Of a stretch of 64,000 nucleotides of DNA, positions 22,768 to 31,004 are shown in pieces. The DNA is taken from the NCBI RefSeq assembly GCF_000472905.1, contig NZ_AXAR01000006.1:1-64000 (forward strand). The letters are read 5' to 3'. Source of the stretch: Alicyclobacillus pomorum DSM 14955 (GTDB lineage: Bacteria > Bacillota > Bacilli > Alicyclobacillales > Alicyclobacillaceae). Numbering within the stretch: position 1 is the stretch's first letter; every line of letters starts with the position of its first letter. The notes beneath the pieces were generated by a model. The model did no database searches, was not told where the DNA came from, and saw nothing but the letters and a program-made list of their open reading frames with translations. Both the position numbers and the translations under genes were made by a program.

Positions 22768-23447
22768 GCGCCTGCACGCCCCTGGTCGTCCACAATCTGA
22801 CCGTCCACAATGCGAATCACTCGGGTGGCGTACGAGGCCACGTGTGGATCGTGTGTAATCAAAATGATGGTCATGCCATTCTCGTTCAACTTCTGGAACA
22901 ACGTCATGATGTCCTTTCCAGTCGCCGTATCGAGCGCGCCGGTCGGTTCATCTGCCAACAACAAACTGGGTTGATTGGCGAGTGCTCGCGCAATGGCCAC
23001 GCGCTGCTTTTGACCGCCCGATAGTTCGTTCGGCAAATGGTGCATCCTATCCGCGAGCCCGACTTCGGACAGCAGGCGCATGGCCCTCGCACGCCGCACA
23101 TCCTTGCGTTCACCTGCATAGACAAGTGGCAACTCGACGTTTCTCAACGCGCTCATGCGAGGCAACAAGTGAAAGTTCTGAAACACAAAGCCAATCTCCT
23201 GGTTCCGCAACCGTGCCAACTCCACGGGGCTGAGTTCGCCGACATGCTGGTTTCGAAATTGATAAGAACCTGAAGTCGGCACATCCAAACATCCGATGAT
23301 GTGCATCAGGGTGGACTTGCCACTGCCCGACGGACCCATGATGGAGACAAACTCCCCTTCGCTCACGTCCAGCGACACTTCCTTCAACACGCGAAGTTCA
23401 GTATCGCCGGACGGATAGGACTTGCAGACGTTCCGCAGGCGGATCAA
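22764..23447 (-). CDS. MacB/LolD-type ABC transporter ATP-binding protein
   Basis: A 227-residue ATPase of standard length. Walker A is GPSGSGKST, the Q-loop is VFQNFHLLPRM, the signature is LSGGQKQRVAIARAL, Walker B is LLLADEPTGALD, and the H-loop is ILITHDPHVA. It powers the permease encoded downstream. It overlaps both neighbours by 4 bp, so the three proteins are made in fixed proportion. Confidence 0.93.
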   Translation of the reverse strand: MIRLRNVCKSYPSGDTELRVLKEVSLDVSEGEFVSIMGPSGSGKSTLMHIIGCLDVPTSGSYQFRNQHVGELSPVELARLRNQEIGFVFQNFHLLPRMSALRNVELPLVYAGERKDVRRARAMRLLSEVGLADRMHHLPNELSGGQKQRVAIARALANQPSLLLADEPTGALDTATGKDIMTLFQKLNENGMTIILITHDPHVASYATRVIRIVDGQIVDDQGRAGA

Positions 23448-24499
23448 GACACGCTCACCGCCTCCCCATCCTTCAGCGAGGTGGGAGGGTTGACCACGAC
23501 GGCTTCTCCAGCCTGTAATCCCTTGGTGACCTCTACTTCTTGGTCCGTGGTGATGCCAAGGGTGATGTCGACCTTTTTCACGCGGCCTCCTTGGACAACG
23601 TACGCAGAATACTGTTCTCCATCCTGAACGACTGCGGAATACGGGATGACCGGCACTTGCTGTTTGGTTTCAGTGACGATATTCACGTTCACCTGAAATC
23701 CGAACGGAACCGTAAACGGCCCCTTCACCTGCAGGTCTACTTCTACTTGCCCCGTACCCGACGCACCTGCCACGGCAAAGTCAGAGACCTGCGTCACCGT
23801 GGCCTTCCAATGCTTCTCCGGATACGCGTCCGCGGTCACGTCCGCGGACATCCCGGGTCGAATCTGAACAGCGTCCACCTCGGATACTTCGATGACCAGC
23901 TGTCGGGCAGGTCCGACGACTTCGACGACAGGCGAGGGATTTCCGTTTGAGTCAATCCCTTCCGGATTCACAATGACGACCGTTCCGTTCAGCTTAGCCT
24001 TGATAAACGTGGCGTCATATGCCGCTTGTGCTTGCGCCAACTGGGCCTCGGCCTGCGCGAGGGAGGATTGTTCGTTCGCAATGGTACCTGCGAGCTGCGC
24101 CTGATATCCTCGTGGTGCCGGAGCTTGCTGCGCCTTCGTTTGGTTGAGGGCGGCCTGCGCCTGCTGTACGGTCGCCTTCGCTGCATTGAGTGAAGCCAAC
24201 TGCGCTGCGTGATTCAACTGCAGCAGTGTGTCGCCCACGCGGACGTGTTGCCCCACCTGTACATTGACTTGATCTATGGGCCCTGTCAGTTGTTGAGACA
24301 TCACGATTTGTCGCGATATCGGCTTGACGGTCCCTGTCGCAAAGATTTTGTTGGCCAGCGTCTGCCGCTGTACGATGGTCGTCGTCACTCGCGGAGGTTG
24401 GGGATACAACACGGCAATCAAGGCCACCAACAGCACCGCGATGACACTCCCCGCAAACCACAACCACCGCCAAGATTGACGTGTTTGCACTTCCTTCAC
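23444..24499 (-). CDS. HlyD/MacA-type efflux adaptor
   Basis: A 351-residue membrane-fusion protein. One N-terminal membrane helix (WLWFAGSVIAVLLVALIAVLY) anchors it. Two lipoyl-like halves flank a helical hairpin rich in Ala/Gln (AAKATVQQAQAALNQTKAQQ; EQSSLAQAEAQLAQAQAAYDA). A beta-barrel and a membrane-proximal domain follow, ending KGLQAGEAVVVNPP. It is the first gene of the efflux operon and joins permease to cell-surface or extracellular substrate. In Gram-positive bacteria such adaptors work without an outer-membrane channel. Confidence 0.9.
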   Translation of the reverse strand: MKEVQTRQSWRWLWFAGSVIAVLLVALIAVLYPQPPRVTTTIVQRQTLANKIFATGTVKPISRQIVMSQQLTGPIDQVNVQVGQHVRVGDTLLQLNHAAQLASLNAAKATVQQAQAALNQTKAQQAPAPRGYQAQLAGTIANEQSSLAQAEAQLAQAQAAYDATFIKAKLNGTVVIVNPEGIDSNGNPSPVVEVVGPARQLVIEVSEVDAVQIRPGMSADVTADAYPEKHWKATVTQVSDFAVAGASGTGQVEVDLQVKGPFTVPFGFQVNVNIVTETKQQVPVIPYSAVVQDGEQYSAYVVQGGRVKKVDITLGITTDQEVEVTKGLQAGEAVVVNPPTSLKDGEAVSVS

Positions 24500-24569
24500 A
24501 CCGGTTCACCCAATCCCATTTGGCTTGTGCACTTTGATCCAACGATACCACAATGCCAGTCCGCGCAAA

Positions 24570-24597
24570 AAGGCGAGGAGACATCCCCCTCGCCTGC
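24570..24597 (-). terminator. Terminator of the 24613 gene
   Basis: Minus-strand aggcgagggggatgtctcctcgcct is followed by ttttg, 16 bp after the stop at 24613. Confidence 0.75.
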
Positions 24598-24612
24598 GCT
24601 CAGTATTGGCGT

Positions 24613-25008
24613 TCACATACGGCCGTACGCGGTGGTCTCCGATTGCCGCCCCGGCACTGGGAGCGCAGTCCCTTGGTTGATGCCCGTGGTTCCATAACTG
24701 GTGTTGTGTCCGTAGGCACTGTTTCCTCCGACGGAACTGTGGTTTCCGAACGTGCTGAAAAAACCTCCATTGGGTTGACTCCCGGTAGCGGCTGGGTGTG
24801 GCATCTGGGGCTGCAACGGGTCTATGTCACTTCGACCGTACGCCGATGGCCGGACAGCATAGGAACTGTGAACTTGTTGAAAAGGCGATGGCTGTTGCTG
24901 GAACTGGCTCATCAGCATATGAATTTTTTCGTGGACGTTCTGCAAGTCCTGGGTGATTTGAAGCATTTCTTGATGAAGTTGGCGCAGTTGCTCCATGATT
25001 GGGTGCAT
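24613..25008 (-). CDS. Hypothetical protein with coiled-coil start and Gly/Ser/Tyr-rich tail (131 aa)
   Basis: I start at ATG 25008 behind CGAGGAGGGCAAC. Residues 1-40 form a coiled coil (MEQLRQLHQEMLQITQDLQNV, HEKIHMLMSQF). The rest is low complexity, rich in Gly, Ser, Asn, Tyr and Pro (GGFFSTFGNHSSVGGNSAYGH). That composition is common in spore coat and surface proteins, but no family is recognised. It is followed by a clean terminator. Confidence 0.6.
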   Translation of the reverse strand: MHPIMEQLRQLHQEMLQITQDLQNVHEKIHMLMSQFQQQPSPFQQVHSSYAVRPSAYGRSDIDPLQPQMPHPAATGSQPNGGFFSTFGNHSSVGGNSAYGHNTSYGTTGINQGTALPVPGRQSETTAYGRM

Positions 25009-25119
25009 GTTGCCCTCCTCGAAAATCCTGCCGATCTCGCGGTATTGTATACAAATGGAGAAATCATATACCTGGCGCAGAAGTACACAGCCCTTCATCT
25101 TGGCCGAAACACTCTGTCG

Positions 25120-25368
25120 TCACTCGGACTCTCGGTCCACGAAGACATCGTCCACCAATCCGTAATTCGTATCATGCATGGGATGCATGAACTGCGCTCC
25201 CATGTACGTCAGGCCGTTGTGTTCTGCAATCCGCTCCGCCCCAGGGTCGCTGGCCGGGTCTTCTGACGCCCATTCATCCCCTGCCATGATGGCTGGGTCG
25301 ATGTCAGTACTCCAGTGATCCAAAGGTGTTTCCTTCCACGGAGGTCGTGGATTCGATTCCTCAGACAT
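25120..25368 (-). CDS. DUF3905-like spore-former protein (82 aa)
   Basis: An acidic 82-residue protein. The segment HWSTDIDPAIMAGDEWASED resembles the W-x-x-DI-x-P-x-IM-x-GDEW block that I associate with DUF3905 proteins of Bacilli, and FMHPMHDTNYG fits its later part. The function of that family is unknown and the assignment is from memory. It may be co-transcribed with the gene at 24613-25008, about 110 bp downstream. Confidence 0.5.
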   Translation of the reverse strand: MSEESNPRPPWKETPLDHWSTDIDPAIMAGDEWASEDPASDPGAERIAEHNGLTYMGAQFMHPMHDTNYGLVDDVFVDRESE

Positions 25369-25484
25369 CGTGTCACCCCCTTCCCCTTAGAGTGCAACCT
25401 CGGCGCGGCGAGTATGCGGCCACAGCATATCCCACGTGGACGAGACATACAGTGTAGGGACACCCGGAAAAGGAGCCACATTTC

Positions 25485-25853
25485 ATGTACACGCCAATTT
25501 TCAATCGATTGTGCGGATGGTTGTTTTTTGCGTTGGGATTAGTGGGTTTTACCACCGGCAGCGTGGAAAACTACATACGGGTATCAACATTCGAGGGTAT
25601 CGCGTACACCGCTATCGGTTTGCTGGGAATGGTTACAGCCCGACTGCGCCACCGCGATGCGACCTTTTTTTCCTTGCTTTTTGGCCTCGTGTTGTTTGGC
25701 TGGGGCGTTGCTGGATTTGTGTGGCCGGTGACCTGGATGGGGACGAGTGAGCCACTTGAAAACGCTGTTCGGCTCGTTGCGGGTCTGTGGGGAATGTATG
25801 CTTCTGTAAACGACGTTTTGGCCTGGCGCACCTCGCTGGCCAGGCCGTCATAA
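25485..25853 (+). CDS. DUF4383-like four-helix membrane protein (122 aa)
   Basis: A 122-residue membrane protein with ATG behind AAAAGGAGCCACATTTC. Four helices are visible: FNRLCGWLFFALGLVGFTTG; AYTAIGLLGMVTARL; FFSLLFGLVLFGWGVAGFVW; and VRLVAGLWGMYASVNDVLAW. The pattern of small residues in the helices is that of DUF4383-type proteins. Function is unknown. It stands 115 bp upstream of the CBS-domain gene on the same strand. Confidence 0.65.
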   Translation: MYTPIFNRLCGWLFFALGLVGFTTGSVENYIRVSTFEGIAYTAIGLLGMVTARLRHRDATFFSLLFGLVLFGWGVAGFVWPVTWMGTSEPLENAVRLVAGLWGMYASVNDVLAWRTSLARPS

Positions 25854-25968
25854 GGTGCATGGACCTCTGCAATCTGCAAACATAACCCCCGATGCCCTGA
25901 AGCATACTATCTCTGGCTCCACACTGTGGATCCGTTCAGGACGTATGCTGCAAAGGGGGAGACAAACC

Positions 25969-26406
25969 ATGAAAGTGAAAGACTTGATGACCAAGGACGT
26001 TACGTGCGTACAAACGACGGATACGATTCAAAAAGCCTCGCAAGTGATGCAACAATTGAATGTCGGGTCCGTTCCCGTGTGCCAGAACAACAAAGTTGTT
26101 GGGATGTGTACGGACCGTGACATCGCCATCAAAGCTGTGGCAAATGGCAGTCCACACACCACGCCGGTTTCCCAGTGCATGTCAACACAGGTTGTTACCT
26201 GTACACCTGAGACCGACGCGCACGAAGCTGCAGACCTGATGTCACGGCATATGATTCGCCGCCTTCCGGTTTGCGACAACACGGGGAACATTGTTGGCAT
26301 TTGCGCCATCGGTGACCTTGCGACTGTGGACATCCACATTAACGAAGCCGGGGATGCCTTAAGCAAAATTTCGCAACCCACTCCGGGCCAAAACGCCATT
26401 CACTAA
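25969..26406 (+). CDS. CBS-domain pair protein (145 aa)
   Basis: A 145-residue protein with ATG behind AAAGGGGGAGACAAACC. Two CBS domains fill it: KVKDLMTKDVTCVQTTDTIQ to DRDIAIKAVANG, and QCMSTQVVTCTPETDAHEAA to IGDLATVDIHIN. Each has the GDL/DRD-type closing motif. Paired CBS proteins bind adenine nucleotides and often sense energy state. It resembles the YhcV group of Bacillus. A terminator follows at 26431. Confidence 0.85.
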   Translation: MKVKDLMTKDVTCVQTTDTIQKASQVMQQLNVGSVPVCQNNKVVGMCTDRDIAIKAVANGSPHTTPVSQCMSTQVVTCTPETDAHEAADLMSRHMIRRLPVCDNTGNIVGICAIGDLATVDIHINEAGDALSKISQPTPGQNAIH

Positions 26407-26430
26407 ACGTGCCCACACACCGCTTCGCGG

Positions 26431-26457
26431 CAGCCCTGATGTCAGGGCTGTTTTTTT
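26431..26457 (+). terminator. Terminator of the CBS gene
   Basis: The stem cagccctga / tcagggctg is followed by ttttttt. It overlaps the last codons of the convergent gene at 26442-26807. Confidence 0.85.
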
Positions 26458-26807
26458 AATGCCGCTGGACGCTCAGCGTGTGCCTCTTGAACCGCCGCTT
26501 CAATCGCTGCCCGTATCTCGTCGCTCGAAAACGACGTGCCGGTTCTGTCTAGTACCTGCGACGCGTACGTCATCGCTTGTTCCAATTTCTCTCCCCCACT
26601 CTTCCCAGCCAACGATGCTTCCGCAAACGTGTAGGCCTCGCGCCCAATGAAGGCGAGAATCTGGCGCTCACGCTGGGTTAAGTGGTGCTGCATCCATGTA
26701 CGCACAAGGGGAAGCAAGCGGTGTGCCAGCAGCAACAGAGTAAAGACGACAAGTTGCAGTAACAACAAAACCACTTGGTGAAGCACGGTCATCCACACAT
26801 CTTGCAT
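26442..26807 (-). CDS. Holin-LLH-like membrane protein (121 aa)
   Basis: I start at ATG 26807 behind AAGGAGGGATGGGC. One strong N-terminal membrane helix (VVLLLLQLVVFTLLLLAHRLL) is followed by a helical cytoplasmic domain (ERQILAFIGREAYTFAEASL, KSGGEKLEQAMTYASQVLDR). This is the layout of the phage holin LLH family, whose GG/EK...A..YA motif is partly present. Outside prophages such proteins are common in Firmicutes with unknown role. It is isolated between convergent and tandem neighbours. Confidence 0.6.
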   Translation of the reverse strand: MQDVWMTVLHQVVLLLLQLVVFTLLLLAHRLLPLVRTWMQHHLTQRERQILAFIGREAYTFAEASLAGKSGGEKLEQAMTYASQVLDRTGTSFSSDEIRAAIEAAVQEAHAERPAALKKQP

Positions 26808-26893
26808 GCCCATCCCTCCTTGCATGGATATGCTTCTGTCACGAAGCTGAGGGGACAGTACAACGTATGTTGAATGACCGGAAATGGTCAAAC

Positions 26894-26931
26894 GAGAGGG
26901 ACCCCGTCGTTCGACGAGGCCCCTCTTGGTT
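26894..26931 (-). terminator. Terminator of SASP gene 1
   Basis: A long imperfect inverted repeat (gagaggg..cccgtcg ttcg acgagg..ccctctt) lies 21 bp after the stop of the SASP gene at 26952. Confidence 0.7.
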
Positions 26932-26951
26932 ACATATCGGGAATGTTGGTT

Positions 26952-27152
26952 TTACCGGCCACCAGCCAGCTGCTGCTCAGCGAACGCCACGAGACGTTTC
27001 GTGATTTCTCCACCGACAGAGCCGTTTTGGCGCGAGGTCGTTTCTGCACCCAGCTGAACGCCGAATTCCGTAGCAATTTCGTACTTCATTTGGTCCAGCG
27101 CTTGGGAAGCATTTGAAACAAGGTGGTCATTGCTTGATCCTCTATTAGCCAT
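26952..27152 (-). CDS. Alpha/beta-type small acid-soluble spore protein, copy 1
   Basis: A 66-residue SASP with ATG behind AAGGAGGTGTTCACA. The two signatures are present: [20 protein letters not shown], with the germination-protease site at TEFG-V, and [21 protein letters not shown]. Alpha/beta SASPs coat spore DNA, protect it from UV and heat, and are degraded at germination. It differs from copy 2 only at the C-terminus. Expression under sigma G is expected from the family. Confidence 0.95.
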   Translation of the reverse strand: MANRGSSNDHLVSNASQALDQMKYEIATEFGVQLGAETTSRQNGSVGGEITKRLVAFAEQQLAGGR

Positions 27153-27247
27153 TGTGAACACCTCCTTGTGAACCTTATTCTGTCCATCCGCTTCACCAAT
27201 ACACTGACACTTTCTGCATATCATCCCATCATAGGCACACAGAGAAC

Positions 27248-27271
27248 AGCGGATACGCATGGTATCCGCTG
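27248..27271 (-). terminator. Possible terminator of SASP gene 2
   Basis: The inverted repeat agcggatac / gtatccgct lies about 20 bp after the stop. The following T tract is weak. Confidence 0.5.
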
Positions 27272-27291
27272 CCCTGGAACATCGTATGAAA

Positions 27292-27495
27292 TTAGACGCG
27301 GCGGCCCGACATCGCCTGTTCAGCATAAGCCACGAGACGTTTTGTAATCTCGCCACCAACCGAACCGTTTTGACGGGAAGTCGTTTCTGCACCCAGCTGA
27401 ACGCCAAACTCAGTAGCAATTTCGTACTTCATTTGGTCCAGCGCTTGGGAAGCATTTGAAACAAGGTGGTCATTGCTTGATCCTCTATTAGCCAT
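27292..27495 (-). CDS. Alpha/beta-type small acid-soluble spore protein, copy 2
   Basis: A 67-residue SASP, identical to copy 1 through about residue 55 and then ending [12 protein letters not shown] instead of [11 protein letters not shown]. The leader is also duplicated: about 70-80 bp before the ATG in both copies is nearly identical, including AAGGAGGTGTTCACA. It is therefore a recent tandem duplication of gene plus promoter. A hairpin (agcggatac / gtatccgct, 27248-27271) follows. Confidence 0.95.
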   Translation of the reverse strand: MANRGSSNDHLVSNASQALDQMKYEIATEFGVQLGAETTSRQNGSVGGEITKRLVAYAEQAMSGRRV

Positions 27496-27600
27496 TGTGA
27501 ACACCTCCTTGTGGACCTTATTCTGTCCATCCGCCTCACCAATACACTGACACTTTCTGCATAACTCTCCATTTGCGTACCGTCTACGTAAAATCGCTGA

Positions 27601-27640
27601 AACAACAAAACGGACGCAGTCAGCGTCCGTTTTGTTGTTT
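27601..27640. terminator. Bidirectional terminator after citrate synthase
   Basis: The stem aacaacaaaacggacgc / gcgtccgttttgttgtt with a 5-base loop carries A and T tracts on both sides. It serves the citrate synthase gene on the minus strand. Confidence 0.85.
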
Positions 27641-27722
27641 GCATATCATCGAATTCCTGAATTCGAATCAACCGTCCACACAGGGTCTCCGTAACGCGGT
27701 ACAAAATCTGCTCGAAAGGTGA

Positions 27723-28859
27723 TTACCGTTGGGACAGCGGTACGAATTCGCGGTGCGTCGGGCCCGTGTACTCTGCACGAGGACGGATGAGTCGGTTGTT
27801 GCGGTACTGCTCCAACACGTGCGCCGTCCATCCGGAAATCCGGCTGCATGCGAAGATGGGTGTATACAGGTGTGTCGGCAAGCCCATGGAATAGTACATG
27901 GACGCGGAGTAGAAGTCGACGTTCGGATTCAGTCCCTTTTTCTCCTTCACCACGCGTTCAATCACCTGAGACATTTCGAACCACTTGGTATCCCCAGCGA
28001 GTTCGCCTGCTTGTTGACTCAACTTGCGAAGGTGCGTGGCGCGCGGATCTTCAGTACGGTAAACCCGGTGTCCGAAGCCCATGATTTTCTTCTTGTTTGC
28101 CAACGCATCCTCAATGAACGCTTCTGCCTTAGAGACTTCACCAATCTCCAGGAGCATCTTCATGACTTGTTCATTTGCGCCGCCATGCAAAGGACCTTTC
28201 AACGTGCCTACTGCAGACGTGATACTCGAGTACATATCGGACAACGTAGCCGCCGTTACGCGCGCAGAGAACGTGGAAGCGTTCAATTCATGGTCCGCAT
28301 GCAGAATGAGGGCGATGTTAAACGCTTTCTCGACAAACTCCGAAGGTTTGGTTCCGTTCAGCAGGTAGAAAAAGCTTGCTGCCGCACTGAGCGACGGATC
28401 AGGATCAATCGGAGCTTCCCCTTTGCGGATGCGTTCGAACGCAGTGACAATCGTTGGGATTTGAGCCACCAGGCGCGTCGCTTTCCGTACGTTGGCTTCC
28501 ATGGACTCATCGCCTTGATCTTCGTCATAGAGGCCTGCAAGGCTGACAGCTGTGCGCAGAACTTCCATGGCGTTTGCATCCTTCGGAACGGACTGCAAGA
28601 ACTTCAGGACTTCTGGATGCAGTGCGCGATTTTCTGCAATGGACGCTGTAAAAGCTTTCAACTGGCTGGCATTCGGAAGCTCGCCGTTCCACAACAGGTA
28701 CACCACTTCTTCGAACGTGGCTCCGCCACCAATCAAATCGTGAATGTCATACCCGCGATATACAAGCCGCCCTTCGCGGCCGTCCACGAAACAAATTTCA
28801 GACGTGTTGGCAATCACATCTTCCAACCCTGCGACAAAGTTCACTGTTTCCTTCGCCAC
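27723..28859 (-). CDS. Citrate synthase
   Basis: A 378-residue citrate synthase of the short bacterial type, starting at GTG behind AAGGGGGAAATTTCGC. Active-site residues are visible: His in GPLHGGANE (near 225), His in GFGHRVY (near 264) and Asp in NPNVDFYSASMYYSMG (near 315). It condenses acetyl-CoA with oxaloacetate at the entry to the citric acid cycle. Without neighbours of the cycle or of the methylcitrate pathway, I cannot tell citZ from citA or a 2-methylcitrate synthase. A strong terminator follows. Confidence 0.93.
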   Translation of the reverse strand: MAKETVNFVAGLEDVIANTSEICFVDGREGRLVYRGYDIHDLIGGGATFEEVVYLLWNGELPNASQLKAFTASIAENRALHPEVLKFLQSVPKDANAMEVLRTAVSLAGLYDEDQGDESMEANVRKATRLVAQIPTIVTAFERIRKGEAPIDPDPSLSAAASFFYLLNGTKPSEFVEKAFNIALILHADHELNASTFSARVTAATLSDMYSSITSAVGTLKGPLHGGANEQVMKMLLEIGEVSKAEAFIEDALANKKKIMGFGHRVYRTEDPRATHLRKLSQQAGELAGDTKWFEMSQVIERVVKEKKGLNPNVDFYSASMYYSMGLPTHLYTPIFACSRISGWTAHVLEQYRNNRLIRPRAEYTGPTHREFVPLSQR

Positions 28860-29283
28860 GCGAAATTTCCCCCTTCATCCCAGTGAATTAAGCCTATAGA
28901 CAGTTTGCGACATCGCTCCCGTTTCTACGACTCGACTCCCCATTTTGCCGCAATGCCCCGAAAACGACAAATGACACCTTGTCTATTATACTACAGTCCC
29001 CCACGTCGGAAAAAATCAGTCCAAATGGTGCCGAATTGCATAGATGTCATCCTGAGTGCGGTCCAGCACCCCAAGACATCTCATTGACGAAACGGTCAGA
29101 CAAGTCAAATCCGTTTCTCGACCTGGAGTTTCGCTGTGCTATGATGAAGACAGCGAGCGTTGGACAAAAATGCGTGTCGAAAAGAGGCCAAGGTTCAGTG
29201 CGAGTCAGGCGCAGATGCAACGCGAAAACCTGCAACCTCTCTAAACGCATAGCGCTCGGAATCTCAACGAAGGGACGATACAT
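28860..29283. other. Divergent promoter region between citrate synthase and tpx
   Basis: No gene is visible in these 424 bp. Plausible promoters for both flanking genes must lie here, including ttgacga near 29082. I see no operator or riboswitch that I can name. Confidence 0.4.
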
Positions 29284-29796
29284 ATGGCAGAGGGACGTAC
29301 GTTTCTGTTCGCAGGGAAACCCGTGACACTGGAAGGACCGGAGTTAAAGGTCGGTGACAAGGCACCGAATGCAGAACTGGTCGCAAACGACCGCTCGAAG
29401 GTCACACTGGACGCCTACAAAGGTAAAGTACGGCTGATCAGCGTCGTTCCGTCGCTCGATACAGGTGTATGCGACGCTCAAACCCGCAAGTTCAACGAAG
29501 CAGCTGCCAATCTCGGCGACCACGTAGTGGTGTTGACCATCAGCGCGGATCTCCCGTTTGCGCAGTCCCGCTGGTGCGGCGCCGCTGGCGTGGATCGCGT
29601 CATTACGCTCTCTGACCACTATTCCATGTCGTTTGGTCAGGCCTACGGCACTTACATCAAGGAGTTGCGCCTGGAATCGCGCGCCGTATTTGTGGTGGAC
29701 TCGTCGGACACCATCGTCCACGTGGAGTACGTTCCAGAAGCTGGACAACATCCGAACTATGAAGCCGCTCTGAATGCGGCGAAATCCGCCAAGTAA
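29284..29796 (+). CDS. tpx: Thiol peroxidase
   Basis: A 170-residue atypical 2-Cys peroxiredoxin with ATG behind AAGGGACGATACAT. The peroxidatic Cys63 is in PSLDTGVCDAQT and the resolving Cys98 in FAQSRWCGA, 35 residues apart as in Tpx proteins. It reduces hydrogen peroxide and alkyl peroxides with thioredoxin in the cytoplasm. It is monocistronic with a terminator at 29814-29850. Confidence 0.95.
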   Translation: MAEGRTFLFAGKPVTLEGPELKVGDKAPNAELVANDRSKVTLDAYKGKVRLISVVPSLDTGVCDAQTRKFNEAAANLGDHVVVLTISADLPFAQSRWCGAAGVDRVITLSDHYSMSFGQAYGTYIKELRLESRAVFVVDSSDTIVHVEYVPEAGQHPNYEAALNAAKSAK

Positions 29797-29813
29797 CGTA
29801 TGAACGTCAAAAC

Positions 29814-29850
29814 AAGGGTCCGTCGCATTACCGGACCCCTGATTTCTTAT
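29814..29850 (+). terminator. Terminator of tpx
   Basis: The stem gggtccg / cggaccc with a 9-base loop is followed by tgatttcttatttttcc, 18 bp after the tpx stop. Confidence 0.8.
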
Positions 29851-29927
29851 TTTTCCTCGTGATTCCTCGTGCGCGATGTGCAGCCTACCACGAGAAATGG
29901 TCGCGATGTTGCATTTCGCAGCGTTCG

Positions 29928-30896
29928 TCAATGCGGCCGCTGGTCCTTGCGGTCATTCCGCCATTTCGTGGACGGTGCGGGTTCCCCGCCATCCGTCCAG
30001 AGCGTGGGCTTGGTGAGTCCAAACTGAATCACGTTCGGTTCCCGAGCGTGTTCGTCGTTCCCCGATTCATCCGGTACTGCCAGCAACACCTCGTCCTCCA
30101 TGATGCCAAGCGCGCTACGCAACGTATCGCTGCGTAAACCCCGCCGCAGACTTTCCAACGACACCACGTCGAGCGGTTTAATGTTTCCCAAGTTCACCTT
30201 GTGTCCAAATTCCTGAATATAGTACACCTGTTGTTCCGTCAGTGGCGCCTCCCAGATCAACCTTGTGGCCAAGGGACCCAAGAGCTCGACAAGTTTCCGG
30301 ACCATATCTCCGCGGACGCAGCCTTGCGCGTCGAACACACCGACCTCTTTTCCTCCTTCGCGGCCTTCCACAATGACGTAATGTGCTCCGCTGTTGAGGT
30401 CCGTCTGGATGAGCTGTGCCATCCGTTCCGGAGGAAAATACACCCCTCGCCGTTTCTTCCCGATTTCAGACAAAACGGTGAATCCCTTTTTGCGCGCCGT
30501 TCGAATCAATTCCCGCCGCTGCTTGGCCGACAGATCTATCGTGCCGTCTGAGACCTCTACCACGCGCACCCCGCCTTCCCACAAGGCTTCCATATACTCC
30601 TTCCATACTCCTTGTGTAACCGCAATTTCCATGGAAGTCCCACCGGGGTAGGCGAGCACGCCGTACTCCTGACACATCGCGACCTTGTTGGCAATACATT
30701 CAGGGGGACAGACGGCGGCACTGCCAAATCCAAACTTCCAAAAGTCAATGTGAAGTGCAGATAACTGAAGAATGTCTCTCACCATCGTAGGCGGTGTACC
30801 TGTGTCAATGACCATGGTTAAGCCAGACAGCCGCGGTTTGGCAACACGGCCTGGCATGACGTCCTGTAGAAGTTGAGACCAGATTGGATTGTTCAC
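29928..30896 (-). CDS. Phosphosulfolactate synthase-like protein (ComA family)
   Basis: I start at GTG 30896 behind AAGGGGCGTACAGA, giving 322 residues. The family core is clear: TMVIDTGTPPTMVRDILQLS, IDFWKFGFGSAAVCP, VEVSDGTIDLSAKQRRELIR, VLSEIGKK and YVIVEGREGGKEVGVFD. ComA adds sulfite to phosphoenolpyruvate in coenzyme M synthesis. In Bacillus the homologue (YitD) makes sulfolactate found in spores. About 70 residues at the C-terminus are beyond the usual 250-residue length and are disordered-looking (PDESGNDEHAREP, WRNDRKDQRPH). No comB or comC lies nearby, so the pathway is uncertain. Confidence 0.85.
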   Translation of the reverse strand: MNNPIWSQLLQDVMPGRVAKPRLSGLTMVIDTGTPPTMVRDILQLSALHIDFWKFGFGSAAVCPPECIANKVAMCQEYGVLAYPGGTSMEIAVTQGVWKEYMEALWEGGVRVVEVSDGTIDLSAKQRRELIRTARKKGFTVLSEIGKKRRGVYFPPERMAQLIQTDLNSGAHYVIVEGREGGKEVGVFDAQGCVRGDMVRKLVELLGPLATRLIWEAPLTEQQVYYIQEFGHKVNLGNIKPLDVVSLESLRRGLRSDTLRSALGIMEDEVLLAVPDESGNDEHAREPNVIQFGLTKPTLWTDGGEPAPSTKWRNDRKDQRPH

Positions 30897-31004
30897 TCTG
30901 TACGCCCCTTCACCGTGAGTTGATACTCTACCCACAGCGTATGGGCGCCTGCTCCATTCTGTGACCGCGTCTCAACACGTCACACAGGTGGATGCCGAGG
31001 CCCG

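Larger units (their letters stand above)
27153..27570 (-). repeat. Duplicated SASP leader
   Basis: The segments 27153-27230 and 27496-27570 match over about 75 bp: ribosome site, ccttattctgtccatccgc and accaatacactgacactttctgcata. They carry the promoter and leader of the two SASP genes. Confidence 0.8.

Noticed and set aside
27729-28886. 385-codon plus-strand frame
   Set aside because: Antisense shadow of citrate synthase, whose catalytic residues are intact.
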